Below are positions 1-5,157 of a stretch of 5,157 nucleotides of DNA, piece after piece; the stretch's first letter is position 1, and each line of letters starts with the position of its first letter. Both the position numbers and the translations under genes were made by a program. Below the pieces are notes generated by a model. That model worked only from the letters and a program-made list of their open reading frames with translations. It had not been told where the DNA came from and ran no database searches. This DNA is from JAHECQ01 sp047638695 (GTDB lineage: Bacteria; Actinomycetota; Acidimicrobiia; Acidimicrobiales; SZUA-35). Location of the stretch: contig JBLINY010000214.1 in the NCBI GenBank assembly GCA_047638695.1, positions 1 to 5,157 of the forward strand. Reading direction: 5' to 3'.

Positions 1-12
1 TGAAACGGCACC

Positions 13-31
13 TTCGGCCAATATCGCCGAA
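13..31. promoter_or_regulatory. Inverted repeat upstream of the kinase promoter, candidate operator
   Basis: Perfect 6-bp arms TTCGGC (13-18) and GCCGAA (26-31) are separated by 7 bp (CAATATC), giving a 19-bp dyad. It sits just upstream of the candidate -10 at 45-50, over the expected -35 zone, where a dimeric regulator could bind. Autoregulation by the adjacent LuxR-type regulator is an inference; no consensus for that regulator is known to me. Short arms like these also occur by chance in GC-rich DNA. Confidence 0.3.
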
Positions 32-44
32 CACGCTCGTTCTC

Positions 45-50
45 TAATGT
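45..50 (+). promoter_or_regulatory. Candidate -10 element for a leaderless kinase transcript
   Basis: TAATGT fits the actinobacterial TAnnnT -10 pattern and ends 6 nt before the GTG start at 57, the spacing expected when the start codon is the first transcribed codon. No purine-rich Shine-Dalgarno lies upstream of that GTG, which agrees with leaderless translation. I could not recognise a convincing -35 hexamer. Confidence 0.4.
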
Positions 51-56
51 GACGTT

Positions 57-1199
57 GTGGTAGCCAACGTTCTTCGCGATCTATGGGGCGAGCCAGCACC
101 GCCTGAACGACCGGCACGTACCCCGATCGACCGGATCACGGTCGCCCTGCTCGTTGGCTTGTCGCTGGCCGATGGTCTGACCTCGGCCGAGGTCGGCTGG
201 CCCACGATCAGCATTCCCCTGATGATGGCCCTCCCCATCGCCCTGTTCTGGCGAACGACTCACCTGCTGGCAACGACGGGATTCGTCTTTGGCGTGTACG
301 CCGTACTGCACGGGGCGATGCTCGTCGCAGGCGTCCCGGGTCAGTTCCTGAACGGCGGTCTTATGGCCGTGGTTGTCTACTCTTTGGCTCGATGGGGATC
401 GGGCCCAGAGGCAGCCTTCGGGTTTGGCCTTGTTGCAATCGGAGCTGGGGTAGCCGGCAGCACCGGCGTGTTACACGAGCCGGGCGGCATCGTTGGGCTG
501 CCGTTGTTTATTGGGCTGATCGCTTCGACTGGCATTGCCGTACGCCTGTGGTCCAGTCGCGCTGCCGCACGACTGAGCGAGACCAAGATGGTCGAACGCA
601 ACCGGATCGCACGCGAACTCCACGACACCGTCGCCCACCACGTCTCGGCCATTGCGGTGCAGGCCCAGGGCGCACAGGAAATCCTCCACAGCGACACCGA
701 TGCGGCCGCTGCGGCCCTGTCGGTCATCGAGAAAGAGGCATCATTGACCTTGGCCGAGATGCGCCTGATCCTCGGCGTGCTCCGAGACGATGGGCCGGCT
801 GCGCTGGCTCCGCAGCCGGGTATCGACGACATCGCTCGGCTCGCTCAGTCGTCCGACTCCGGCCCGGCCGTTGACGTCGATCTGTCTGGCGATCTCGATC
901 ACCTCAGCCCCTCAATCGGCGCCGGTCTTTTTCGGATGGCCCAAGAAGCGGTCACCAACGCCCGGCGACACGCTCAACAAGCGACACACGTCGGGATTCG
1001 AATCGTCGGGTCCGAGAGCCGCGTCGAGATGACGGTGATCGACAACGGTGGTCCAAGCTCACCGGTCGGTTCCGGCTACGGGCTACTCGGCATGGCCGAG
1101 CGGGCAACACTGCTGGGTGGTGAGGTCAAGGCCGGTCCAGCGCCCGATGGTGGCTGGGTGGTCAAGGCGTCGCTACCGCGAACGAGGGCGTCGTCGTGA
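57..1199 (+). CDS. Membrane sensor histidine kinase, DesK/NarL type (HisKA_3 + HATPase_c)
   Basis: This 380-residue protein is the sensor half of a two-component system: it autophosphorylates on histidine and passes the phosphate to the regulator encoded next. Residues 1-27 are polar. Residues about 28-165 hold roughly six hydrophobic segments (near 29-45, 50-66, 69-92, 98-112, 117-138 and 144-165) with short loops, so the signal is probably sensed in the membrane. The HisKA_3 dimerisation domain follows, with ERNRIARELHDTVAHH carrying the phospho-acceptor His189. The ATPase domain shows the N box QEAVTNARRHA (Asn301), the G1 box VIDNGG (Asp329) and a glycine-rich GSGYGLLGMAERA (338-350). GTG at 57 is the first possible start, because an in-frame TAA lies at 45-47. 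The last 4 bp overlap the regulator gene. The stimulus is unknown. Length and domain order are normal for the family. Confidence 0.93.
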   Translation: MVANVLRDLWGEPAPPERPARTPIDRITVALLVGLSLADGLTSAEVGWPTISIPLMMALPIALFWRTTHLLATTGFVFGVYAVLHGAMLVAGVPGQFLNGGLMAVVVYSLARWGSGPEAAFGFGLVAIGAGVAGSTGVLHEPGGIVGLPLFIGLIASTGIAVRLWSSRAAARLSETKMVERNRIARELHDTVAHHVSAIAVQAQGAQEILHSDTDAAAAALSVIEKEASLTLAEMRLILGVLRDDGPAALAPQPGIDDIARLAQSSDSGPAVDVDLSGDLDHLSPSIGAGLFRMAQEAVTNARRHAQQATHVGIRIVGSESRVEMTVIDNGGPSSPVGSGYGLLGMAERATLLGGEVKAGPAPDGGWVVKASLPRTRASS

Positions 1200-1855
1200 C
1201 CATCCGGGTACTCATCGCCGATGACCAAGACATCATCCGCGGCGGTCTGAAGATGATCCTCAACGGACAGGCCGACATCGAGGTAGTCGCCGAGGCATCC
1301 GACGGGGCCGAAGCCGTCAAGTTGGCTCGAGACCTACGTCCGGACGTTTCGCTCTTCGACATTCGTATGCCACAGTTGGATGGGATCCAAGCGACCCGCC
1401 TGCTTTCCGGGCCCGAAGTCGAGGACCCCCTAGCCATCGTGATCATCACCACCTACGACTTGGATGAGTATGTCCACGATGCCCTGAAGGCCGGCGCACG
1501 AGGGTTTCTCTTGAAGGACGCTGGCAAGGATCTGCTTGTTCATGCGATTCATGCCGCCGCTGAGGGCAACGCGCTCATTGCTCCCAGCATCACCGTCCGA
1601 CTGCTCGAGACGTTCTCAAAAACGCGGCCCGGGCCAAAGGCTATGGAGCCAGTCGAAGCGCTGACCGAGCGCGAGGAGGAGGTTCTGAGAACGGTCGCCA
1701 GAGGCCGAACCAACGCCGAGATCGGCGCCGAGCTGCACATCAGCCTCAGCACCGTGAAGGCTCACCTCACGAGCTTGATGACCAAATTGGCCGCCCGGAA
1801 TCGGGTCGAGATCGCCATGTGGGCATTCGAAACCGGGAGGGCAAGCGAGCGCTGA
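1196..1855 (+). CDS. Two-component response regulator, NarL/LuxR family
   Basis: This 219-residue DNA-binding regulator is the evident partner of the upstream kinase. The receiver domain spans about residues 3-120, with acidic pocket Asp9/Asp10, phospho-acceptor Asp55 in LFDIRMP, switch Thr85/Thr86 in the IITTYDLDEYV stretch and conserved Lys107 in FLLKDA. After a linker near 140-153, a LuxR-type helix-turn-helix runs from about 155 to 210 (LTEREEEVLRTVARG, then TNAEIGAELHISLSTVKAHLTSLMTKL). All key residues are present, so the protein should be phosphorylatable and bind DNA as a dimer. The GTG start at 1196 overlaps the kinase stop (GTGA), and GAGGG at 1184-1188 is a well-placed ribosome binding site, so the two are translationally coupled. 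Targets are unknown; its own promoter and the gene starting at 1979 are the nearest candidates. Confidence 0.95.
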   Translation: MTIRVLIADDQDIIRGGLKMILNGQADIEVVAEASDGAEAVKLARDLRPDVSLFDIRMPQLDGIQATRLLSGPEVEDPLAIVIITTYDLDEYVHDALKAGARGFLLKDAGKDLLVHAIHAAAEGNALIAPSITVRLLETFSKTRPGPKAMEPVEALTEREEEVLRTVARGRTNAEIGAELHISLSTVKAHLTSLMTKLAARNRVEIAMWAFETGRASER

Positions 1856-1875
1856 CTCTGGCCGCGAGTCCCATT

Positions 1876-1897
1876 GCCAAACTGGCCGTTTGGCCAG
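1876..1897. promoter_or_regulatory. Palindromic element after the regulator gene
   Basis: GCCAAAC (1876-1882) and GTTTGGC (1888-1894) are perfect 7-bp inverted arms around TGGCC. An overlapping alternative pairs CTGGCC (1882-1887) with GGCCAG (1892-1897) around GTTT. It starts 20 bp after the regulator stop. As RNA it could be a weak terminator or processing hairpin, but no U-tract follows; as DNA its 19-bp dyad is a reasonable dimer-binding site. Which of these it is cannot be decided here. Confidence 0.4.
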
Positions 1898-1901
1898 GTC
1901 A

Positions 1902-1939
1902 TCTTTGGCGCTTCGGCTGATGCGCAAAGACAGCCGGAA
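1902..1939 (+). promoter_or_regulatory. Two mutually incompatible hairpins in the leader of the DUF6326-like gene
   Basis: Hairpin one pairs 1902-1911 with 1922-1930 (TCTTTGGCGC with GCGCAAAGA): nine pairs, one bulged G and a 10-nt loop. Hairpin two pairs that loop, 1912-1919 (TTCGGCTG), with 1931-1939 (CAGCCGGAA): eight pairs and one bulged G. The strands interleave with no linker at two junctions, so both full stems are unlikely to coexist as a pseudoknot. That leaves alternative folds about 25 nt before the ribosome binding site. This is an RNA-switch-like or attenuator-like layout, seen by hand pairing only. Confidence 0.35.
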
Positions 1940-1964
1940 CGCCACGATGAGACCACTCCATCAA

Positions 1965-1968
1965 AGGA
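1965..1968 (+). promoter_or_regulatory. Ribosome binding site deciding the start at 1979
   Basis: AGGA lies inside AAAGGAAC (1963-1970), 10 nt before ATG at 1979 and 13 nt before the adjacent in-frame ATG at 1982. It supports a start here rather than at the in-frame TTG at 1874, which would add 35 polar, unconserved-looking residues and would run through the inverted repeats. Confidence 0.6.
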
Positions 1969-1978
1969 ACGTCTTGTC

Positions 1979-2446
1979 ATGATGACAGCACCACAGAACC
2001 AGGCCACAACGGCCCATCAGCAGCACAACTCGATCGATATTCGGCCGCGACTATCTGCCCTCTGGATCGTCACGATGTTCATCTATGCCTACGTCGACAT
2101 CTTCAGCTTGATGAGGGCCGACTTTCTCGATGCCCTTCTTGATGGCGAGATCATCAACACGCCGCTCAAGGTCAGCCAGACGTTCCTGATCTTCGCCGTT
2201 GTCTACATCGCTCCGGCCAGTCTGATGGTCTACCTGAGTCTCTCGCTACGACCTCCAGCCAACCGCAAAGCCAACATGATCGTCGCCCTTGTGTACCTCG
2301 TGACCATCCTTCTCTCGTGCATCGGCGAGAGCTGGCTCTACTACCTGTTCGGGAGCTCTATCGAAGTAGTCCTGCTGTTGATGATTGCTCGACTCGCCTT
2401 CTGCTGGCCGACCGATACTCCGAGCACGGTGACTCTCGCCGAGTAG
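1979..2446 (+). CDS. Small four-helix membrane protein, DUF6326-like
   Basis: The 155-residue product has a polar N-terminus (1-24) and four hydrophobic segments near residues 26-45, 67-88, 99-115 and 119-141. The pattern RLSALWIVTMFIYAYVDIFSLM, a mid-protein Ala/Pro-containing helix ending LSLSLRPPANRKANM, and a last helix starting SSIEVVLLLMIA match what I recall of the DUF6326 family, whose function is unknown. The length also fits. No catalytic or metal-binding motif is visible and there is no cleavable signal peptide, so it is probably an integral inner-membrane protein. It follows the two-component genes on the same strand after a 123-bp spacer, so it could be read from the same promoter or be a regulated target. 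ATG at 1979 was preferred over the in-frame TTG at 1874 because of the ribosome binding site. The family assignment is from memory of sequence patterns, not a search. Confidence 0.8.
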   Translation: MMTAPQNQATTAHQQHNSIDIRPRLSALWIVTMFIYAYVDIFSLMRADFLDALLDGEIINTPLKVSQTFLIFAVVYIAPASLMVYLSLSLRPPANRKANMIVALVYLVTILLSCIGESWLYYLFGSSIEVVLLLMIARLAFCWPTDTPSTVTLAE

Positions 2447-2644
2447 CCGAGACTCGCCCGCAGACCGTTGTGAATCAACCGGCAACGAAGCGGATCGCCC
2501 GAGACAAATCAGGTCGGACCGCTCGTCGCCCGCGATGCTCAATCCTTCGAGCGTGGCGTAGACAATCATCCCATCTTCTGTTGCGGACGTGTCGTAGACA
2601 ATGATCGCTTCGAGGCTGGTGGGGCAGCGCTTGCTTCTAACTCC
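2447..2644. other. Intergenic stretch, probably holding decayed coding sequence
   Basis: No gene with a proper start is visible in these 198 bp. The frame of the following ORF stays open back to 2474 (TGA at 2471-2473) but contains no ATG, GTG or TTG before 2645. The roughly 20 codons just before 2645 read AGGAALASNS into SVVEEGTGTLNG, which continues the lipoprotein-like pattern; further upstream nothing is recognisable. No terminator hairpin with a U-tract follows the membrane-protein gene. Confidence 0.45.
2557..2606. repeat. Imperfect 14-bp direct repeat, 36-bp period
   Basis: CGTAGACAATCATC (2557-2570) and CGTAGACAATGATC (2593-2606) differ at one base and are spaced by 36 bp, a multiple of three. 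In the frame of the downstream ORF they read VDNH and VDND. Only two copies are present. It may be a leftover of local duplication within a decayed gene. Confidence 0.4.
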
Positions 2645-2965
2645 GTGGTCGAGGAGGGAACCGGGACTCTCAATGGAATCGAGACGACCCGCTACGCCAT
2701 CGAGATCGACGACAACGCACGGGCTGCTTTTGCTGCCTTACAAACAGACTCGTTGGTGCGGTTCGTCGAAGAGGTCGACGAAGAGGTACCCGCTGATGGC
2801 TCCCAGCCGCTGAACCGATCAGGTTTCCTTGACGATGCGGACTCTCTGATCATCTGGCTCGCCGACGACCGCATCCACCAGATCTCGGTCGACAGCGGCA
2901 GCAGCCAATTCACCCACACGTTCCTCGACCTCGGCCAAGACATTGTGGTGACACCGCCCAACTAA
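2645..2965 (+). CDS. Probable remnant of an LppX/LprG-type lipoprotein (C-terminal part)
   Basis: This 106-residue ORF has the look of the C-terminal half of actinobacterial LppX/LprAFG-like lipoproteins. VVEEGTGTLNGIETTRYAIEID (just before and at residues 1-20) resembles the usual 'V-x-G-x-E-x-V-x-G-x-x-T-T-x-Y-x-x-x-x-D' strand pair. FLDDADSLIIWLADDRIHQISVD resembles the 'vWiDddGlirr' strand, and the end THTFLDLGQDIVVTPPN resembles the 'ydfGepvdVtaPp' terminus. Full-length members are about 230-300 residues with a signal peptide and lipobox Cys. None is found here, the GTG at 2645 has no ribosome binding site, and the frame stays open upstream to 2474 without a start. It is therefore probably a 5'-truncated pseudogene, or a gene whose start was lost by frameshift. 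It converges on the amidase gene with only 8 bp between stops. The family call is by pattern only. Confidence 0.5.
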   Translation: MVEEGTGTLNGIETTRYAIEIDDNARAAFAALQTDSLVRFVEEVDEEVPADGSQPLNRSGFLDDADSLIIWLADDRIHQISVDSGSSQFTHTFLDLGQDIVVTPPN

Positions 2966-2973
2966 CTGCTCTC

Positions 2974-4410
2974 TTAGGGGACGTCCTCGCTGCTACCTCG
3001 TTCTATGGCCGCAGCTGCATCAAGGGCCACATTCTCGGCGAAGCGGCCGGCAACTACCTGCACACCGAGAGGTCGATCGCTCGACCTGGTCGGCACCGCC
3101 ACTGACGGGAGACCAAGAAAGTTGATGGCGACGAGCGGAGTATTGGCCTCGAAGATCGTCTCGAGTCTCTGCGGTGACGAAACGTCGTCGGCCGCGGCCC
3201 ATGCCCGCTCGTTTGCCACCGGCATCACGATCACATCAACCTCGGTGGTGAGTAGCTGCTGCCAACCCCTGAGCTGCCCGGCCCGAATCGCCAGCAGCTC
3301 GTAGATCTGCCCGAGATCGGCCGGCGGCGCCAGGTTGTCGAAGGTTGCAAGCATCATCTCGATAGCGCTCGAGCCACTCTCGAGCATCGCCGCTCGATTG
3401 GTCTGATGGAAGTCAGTGTTGATGAGGGTGGCCCATCCTCGAAAGGCCACGCCCAGGTCCGGCGCCTCGATCGGTTTCACCGTCCATCCCTGCTGCTCGA
3501 GGCTGAGCCGGGCTTCGTCCATCGCCTGGTTGATCTCGGGGTGGTGCTGTCGTTCTTGGTTGACGAGCAAGCCGGCTCGCTTTTGGTAAACGCGTTCCAA
3601 GGGCGCCGGAACATACGAAGGGTCACGCCAGGAAGGCGAAACCATGGCCGAGAACATGGCCCGTAGATCGGCAATAGTCCGAGCCATCGGCCCCTGCACC
3701 GCCATGAGGTCGATGCCGAGTGGCCGCTCGACACCGGCCAACGCGTTGTGGCTCGGAACTCGACCGATCGTCGGTCGCAACGCCGTCACCCCGGTGCAAT
3801 TGGCGGGCCAGCGAACCGATCCGCCAGCGTCGTTGCCCAACGCCAAACAGCCGATACGAGACGCCAACGCAGCCGCTGCACCACCGCTGGAACCACCCGG
3901 CGTCAGCTCGGGGTTCACCGGGTTGATGGTGGCGCCGAAGAGGGGGTTGTCGGTGTGCCACCGCCATGAGTACTCAGGTGTGTTGGTTCGCCCCAGCACA
4001 ACGGCGCCGGCCACCCGCAGGTTCTCGACCATCGGCGAATCAATCGTTGCTGACGCACCGTCGAGATGGCGCAGACCGTTCGGCGTCGACTGACCGGCCA
4101 CATCGACATTGTCCTTGATGGTCACCACCATCCCGGCGAGGGAAAGCTGGCCCCCACGCTCGAGGCTCCCATCACCACGAAGGAGGGCATCGACGGCGGC
4201 CGCTTCCGCTAACGCTGTTGGGTTCACTCGGGTGATGGCATTGATCGAAGGATTGGTGTTCTCAAGGTGGGCTAGCTGAGCCTCGACCACCTCGACCGTG
4301 CTGAGGTCGCCGCTTTGCACCGCCTGGTGAACAGCGATGCCATCGAGCGCAACGATCTCGTCGGGGTTGGGAGCGGAGTAAGTCGAGCCAGTGGTGTTCG
4401 GACCTGCCAT
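2974..4410 (-). CDS. Amidase-signature family hydrolase
   Basis: This 478-residue cytoplasmic enzyme belongs to the amidase signature family (GatA-like fold), which hydrolyses carboxamides to acid plus ammonia or amine. The catalytic triad is intact: Lys99 in VVTIKDNVDV, cis-Ser174 in the GGSSGGAAAALAS motif and nucleophile Ser198 in GNDAGGSVRWPA, with the family's usual 24-residue spacing between the serines. LRPTIGRVPS (211-220) and the C-terminal LGLPSVAVP (432-440) with PLGVQVVAG (447-455) are further family landmarks. Length is normal and no signal peptide is seen. It is unlikely to be the GatA subunit of the tRNA amidotransferase: no gatB or gatC is adjacent, and it has GNDAGGS instead of the usual GTDTGGS. 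Substrate is unknown. ATG at 4410 was chosen as the first strong start; there is no Shine-Dalgarno, but a -10-like element lies close upstream. It diverges from the Rieske oxygenase gene with 89 bp between. Confidence 0.93.
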   Translation of the reverse strand: MAGPNTTGSTYSAPNPDEIVALDGIAVHQAVQSGDLSTVEVVEAQLAHLENTNPSINAITRVNPTALAEAAAVDALLRGDGSLERGGQLSLAGMVVTIKDNVDVAGQSTPNGLRHLDGASATIDSPMVENLRVAGAVVLGRTNTPEYSWRWHTDNPLFGATINPVNPELTPGGSSGGAAAALASRIGCLALGNDAGGSVRWPANCTGVTALRPTIGRVPSHNALAGVERPLGIDLMAVQGPMARTIADLRAMFSAMVSPSWRDPSYVPAPLERVYQKRAGLLVNQERQHHPEINQAMDEARLSLEQQGWTVKPIEAPDLGVAFRGWATLINTDFHQTNRAAMLESGSSAIEMMLATFDNLAPPADLGQIYELLAIRAGQLRGWQQLLTTEVDVIVMPVANERAWAAADDVSSPQRLETIFEANTPLVAINFLGLPSVAVPTRSSDRPLGVQVVAGRFAENVALDAAAAIERGSSEDVP

Positions 4411-4420
4411 CAGACGCGGG

Positions 4421-4426
4421 AGATTA
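4421..4426 (-). promoter_or_regulatory. Candidate -10 element for the amidase gene
   Basis: Read on the minus strand this is TAATCT, a good TAnnnT match, ending 10 nt before the ATG at 4410. Transcription would start within about 0-4 nt of the ATG, giving a leaderless or nearly leaderless message. That fits the missing Shine-Dalgarno (the intervening bases are CCCGCGTCTG). No clear -35 is visible. Confidence 0.35.
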
Positions 4427-4430
4427 GTCG

Positions 4431-4476
4431 GCGGTTTCGAATCGAGATCGGGTCGCGCCCTTCGGACCTCAACCGC
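4431..4476. promoter_or_regulatory. Spaced inverted repeat in the divergent promoter region
   Basis: GCGGTT (4431-4436) and AACCGC (4471-4476) form 6-bp inverted arms 34 bp apart, lying between the two candidate -10 elements of the divergent genes. A shared regulator could bind here, but arms this short and far apart are also expected by chance. Confidence 0.15.
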
Positions 4477-4484
4477 ACGTGGCG

Positions 4485-4490
4485 TAACAT
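4485..4490 (+). promoter_or_regulatory. Candidate -10 element for the Rieske oxygenase gene
   Basis: TAACAT fits TAnnnT and ends 9 nt before the ATG at 4500. A start of transcription at or just before the ATG would make the message leaderless, in keeping with the absence of a Shine-Dalgarno in the bases before the ATG. A weak -35-like TTCGGA lies at 4461-4466 with an 18-bp spacer. Confidence 0.35.
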
Positions 4491-4499
4491 CCTGCGTTG

Positions 4500-5157
4500 A
4501 TGGTCACTGTCGACGAGAATCGGGTCCTCACCGAGACCGCTCCTGGCACGCCGGGCGGACACGTCCTGCGCCAGTACTGGCAACCCGCAGCCCTCACTGA
4601 GGAGCTCGATGGCGACCGGCCCCTGGTCCCGGTGACACTCATGAATGAAGAGCTGGTTCTCTTCCGAGACGATGAGGGCCAGCTTGGCCTGATCGCTCGC
4701 TTCTGCTCGCACCGAGGTGTCGACCTCAGCTACGGCCGCCTCGAAGACGGAGGTCTGCGCTGCCCGTTTCACGGATGGCTCTACAACGTGAGCGGGAGCT
4801 GCATCGAGACACCGGCCGAGTCGCCCACTAGCGCAATTGGCCAGCGGGTCACCCACCTGGGCTATCCCGTCATCGAACGCAACGGAATCATCTGGGCCTA
4901 CCTGGGTGACGGAACGCCACCACCGCTACCCGGTTTCGACTGTCTTGTCGCCCCCCAAAGCCACGTCTTCTCGTTCAAGGGAATGTGGCGATGCAACTGG
5001 CTGCAGTCTCACGAGGTCGGGGTTGATCCCGCCCATGCACCGTTTCTGCATCGGTTCTTCGATGACGACCCCGAGACCTACGGACAGCAATTCCGCGACT
5101 ACGTCGCTGACACCGGGATTACCACGACGGAGATGATGCGCGAGGCGTCGGCGCCCA
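4500..5157 (+). CDS. Rieske ring-hydroxylating oxygenase alpha subunit (partial, 3' end cut)
   Basis: The first 219 residues of a Rieske non-heme iron oxygenase are present; the reading frame is open to the window edge. The Rieske [2Fe-2S] domain covers about residues 25-140, with ligands Cys69 and His71 (FCSHRG) and Cys88 and His91 (CPFHGWLY), 16 residues apart. The catalytic domain begins with CNWLQSHEVGVDPAHAPFLHR, where His179 and His184 should bind the mononuclear iron and Asp176 is the bridging acid between the two centres; the third iron ligand would lie beyond the window. The early YWQPAALTEEL and the motif arrangement suggest the phthalate 4,5-dioxygenase/vanillate-demethylase-like branch, which takes electrons from a separate reductase and hydroxylates or O-demethylates aromatic compounds. 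The substrate cannot be told. ATG at 4500 is the start; the protein begins at the usual distance from the Rieske domain. It diverges from the amidase gene. Confidence 0.92.
   Translation, partial: MVTVDENRVLTETAPGTPGGHVLRQYWQPAALTEELDGDRPLVPVTLMNEELVLFRDDEGQLGLIARFCSHRGVDLSYGRLEDGGLRCPFHGWLYNVSGSCIETPAESPTSAIGQRVTHLGYPVIERNGIIWAYLGDGTPPPLPGFDCLVAPQSHVFSFKGMWRCNWLQSHEVGVDPAHAPFLHRFFDDDPETYGQQFRDYVADTGITTTEMMREASAP

Noticed and set aside
392..874. 160-codon plus-strand frame within the kinase gene
   Set aside because: Arg/Pro/Gly-rich composition typical of a shifted frame, fully inside the kinase coding region.
1874..1978. Extension of the DUF6326-like protein to an in-frame TTG at 1874
   Set aside because: The added 35 residues are polar and unlike the family, no ribosome binding site precedes the TTG, and the segment is full of inverted repeats; AGGA before ATG at 1979 fits much better.
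2317..2604. 95-codon plus-strand frame overlapping the end of the membrane-protein gene
   Set aside because: It begins inside the DUF6326-like coding sequence, has no ribosome binding site or recognisable motif, and its Arg-rich translation looks like an out-of-frame reading.
2601..2813. Alternative 70-codon frame starting with ATG at 2601 as the missing N-terminus of the lipoprotein fragment
   Set aside because: It shows no signal peptide or lipobox and its translation (MIASRLVGQRLLLTPW...) becomes Arg/Ser-rich; the lipoprotein-like pattern is in the other frame through this stretch.
2979..2986. GGACGTCC palindrome at the convergent gene ends as a terminator
   Set aside because: It has no loop and no U-tract and lies inside the last codons of the amidase gene; there is no support for a terminator hairpin.
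4410..4856. 148-codon open frame on the minus strand opposite the oxygenase start
   Set aside because: It overlaps the clearly coding Rieske domain with intact Cys/His ligands and its translation resembles no family; it is an antisense shadow in GC-rich DNA.

Overview
The window comes from a bacterium with moderately high GC and is mostly ordinary accessory/metabolic sequence. GTG starts, a DesK/NarL-type two-component pair with a 4-bp overlap, several genes without a Shine-Dalgarno but with a -10-like TAnnnT just before the start, and a lipoprotein-like fragment typical of actinobacteria together suggest an actinobacterium. An Acidimicrobiia-like lineage is possible but unproven from sequence alone.

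Layout: (1) 57-1199 and 1196-1855, plus strand, are a six-helix-type membrane histidine kinase and its LuxR/NarL-type response regulator, translationally coupled. (2) 1856-1978 is a 123-bp spacer rich in inverted repeats, including two overlapping hairpins that cannot both form. (3) 1979-2446, plus strand, is a small four-helix membrane protein resembling the DUF6326 family, with its own good ribosome binding site. (4) 2447-2965 holds a short ORF that looks like the C-terminal part of an LppX/LprG-type lipoprotein without any N-terminus, so probably a remnant. (5) 2974-4410, minus strand, is a complete amidase-signature hydrolase with an intact Lys-Ser-Ser triad. (6) 4411-4499 is a short divergent promoter region. 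(7) 4500-5157, plus strand, is the N-terminal part of a Rieske-type ring-hydroxylating oxygenase alpha subunit, cut by the window edge.

Working together: the kinase and regulator form one signalling unit, and the DUF6326-like gene downstream is a plausible member or target of it. The amidase and Rieske oxygenase share a divergent promoter region and may belong to one catabolic locus, with the amidase hydrolysing an amide and the oxygenase attacking or demethylating an aromatic ring; the substrate cannot be read from the sequence. I see no RNA genes, mobile elements or CRISPR arrays, and no clear previously undescribed system. The structured spacer at 1876-1939 is the most unusual element.
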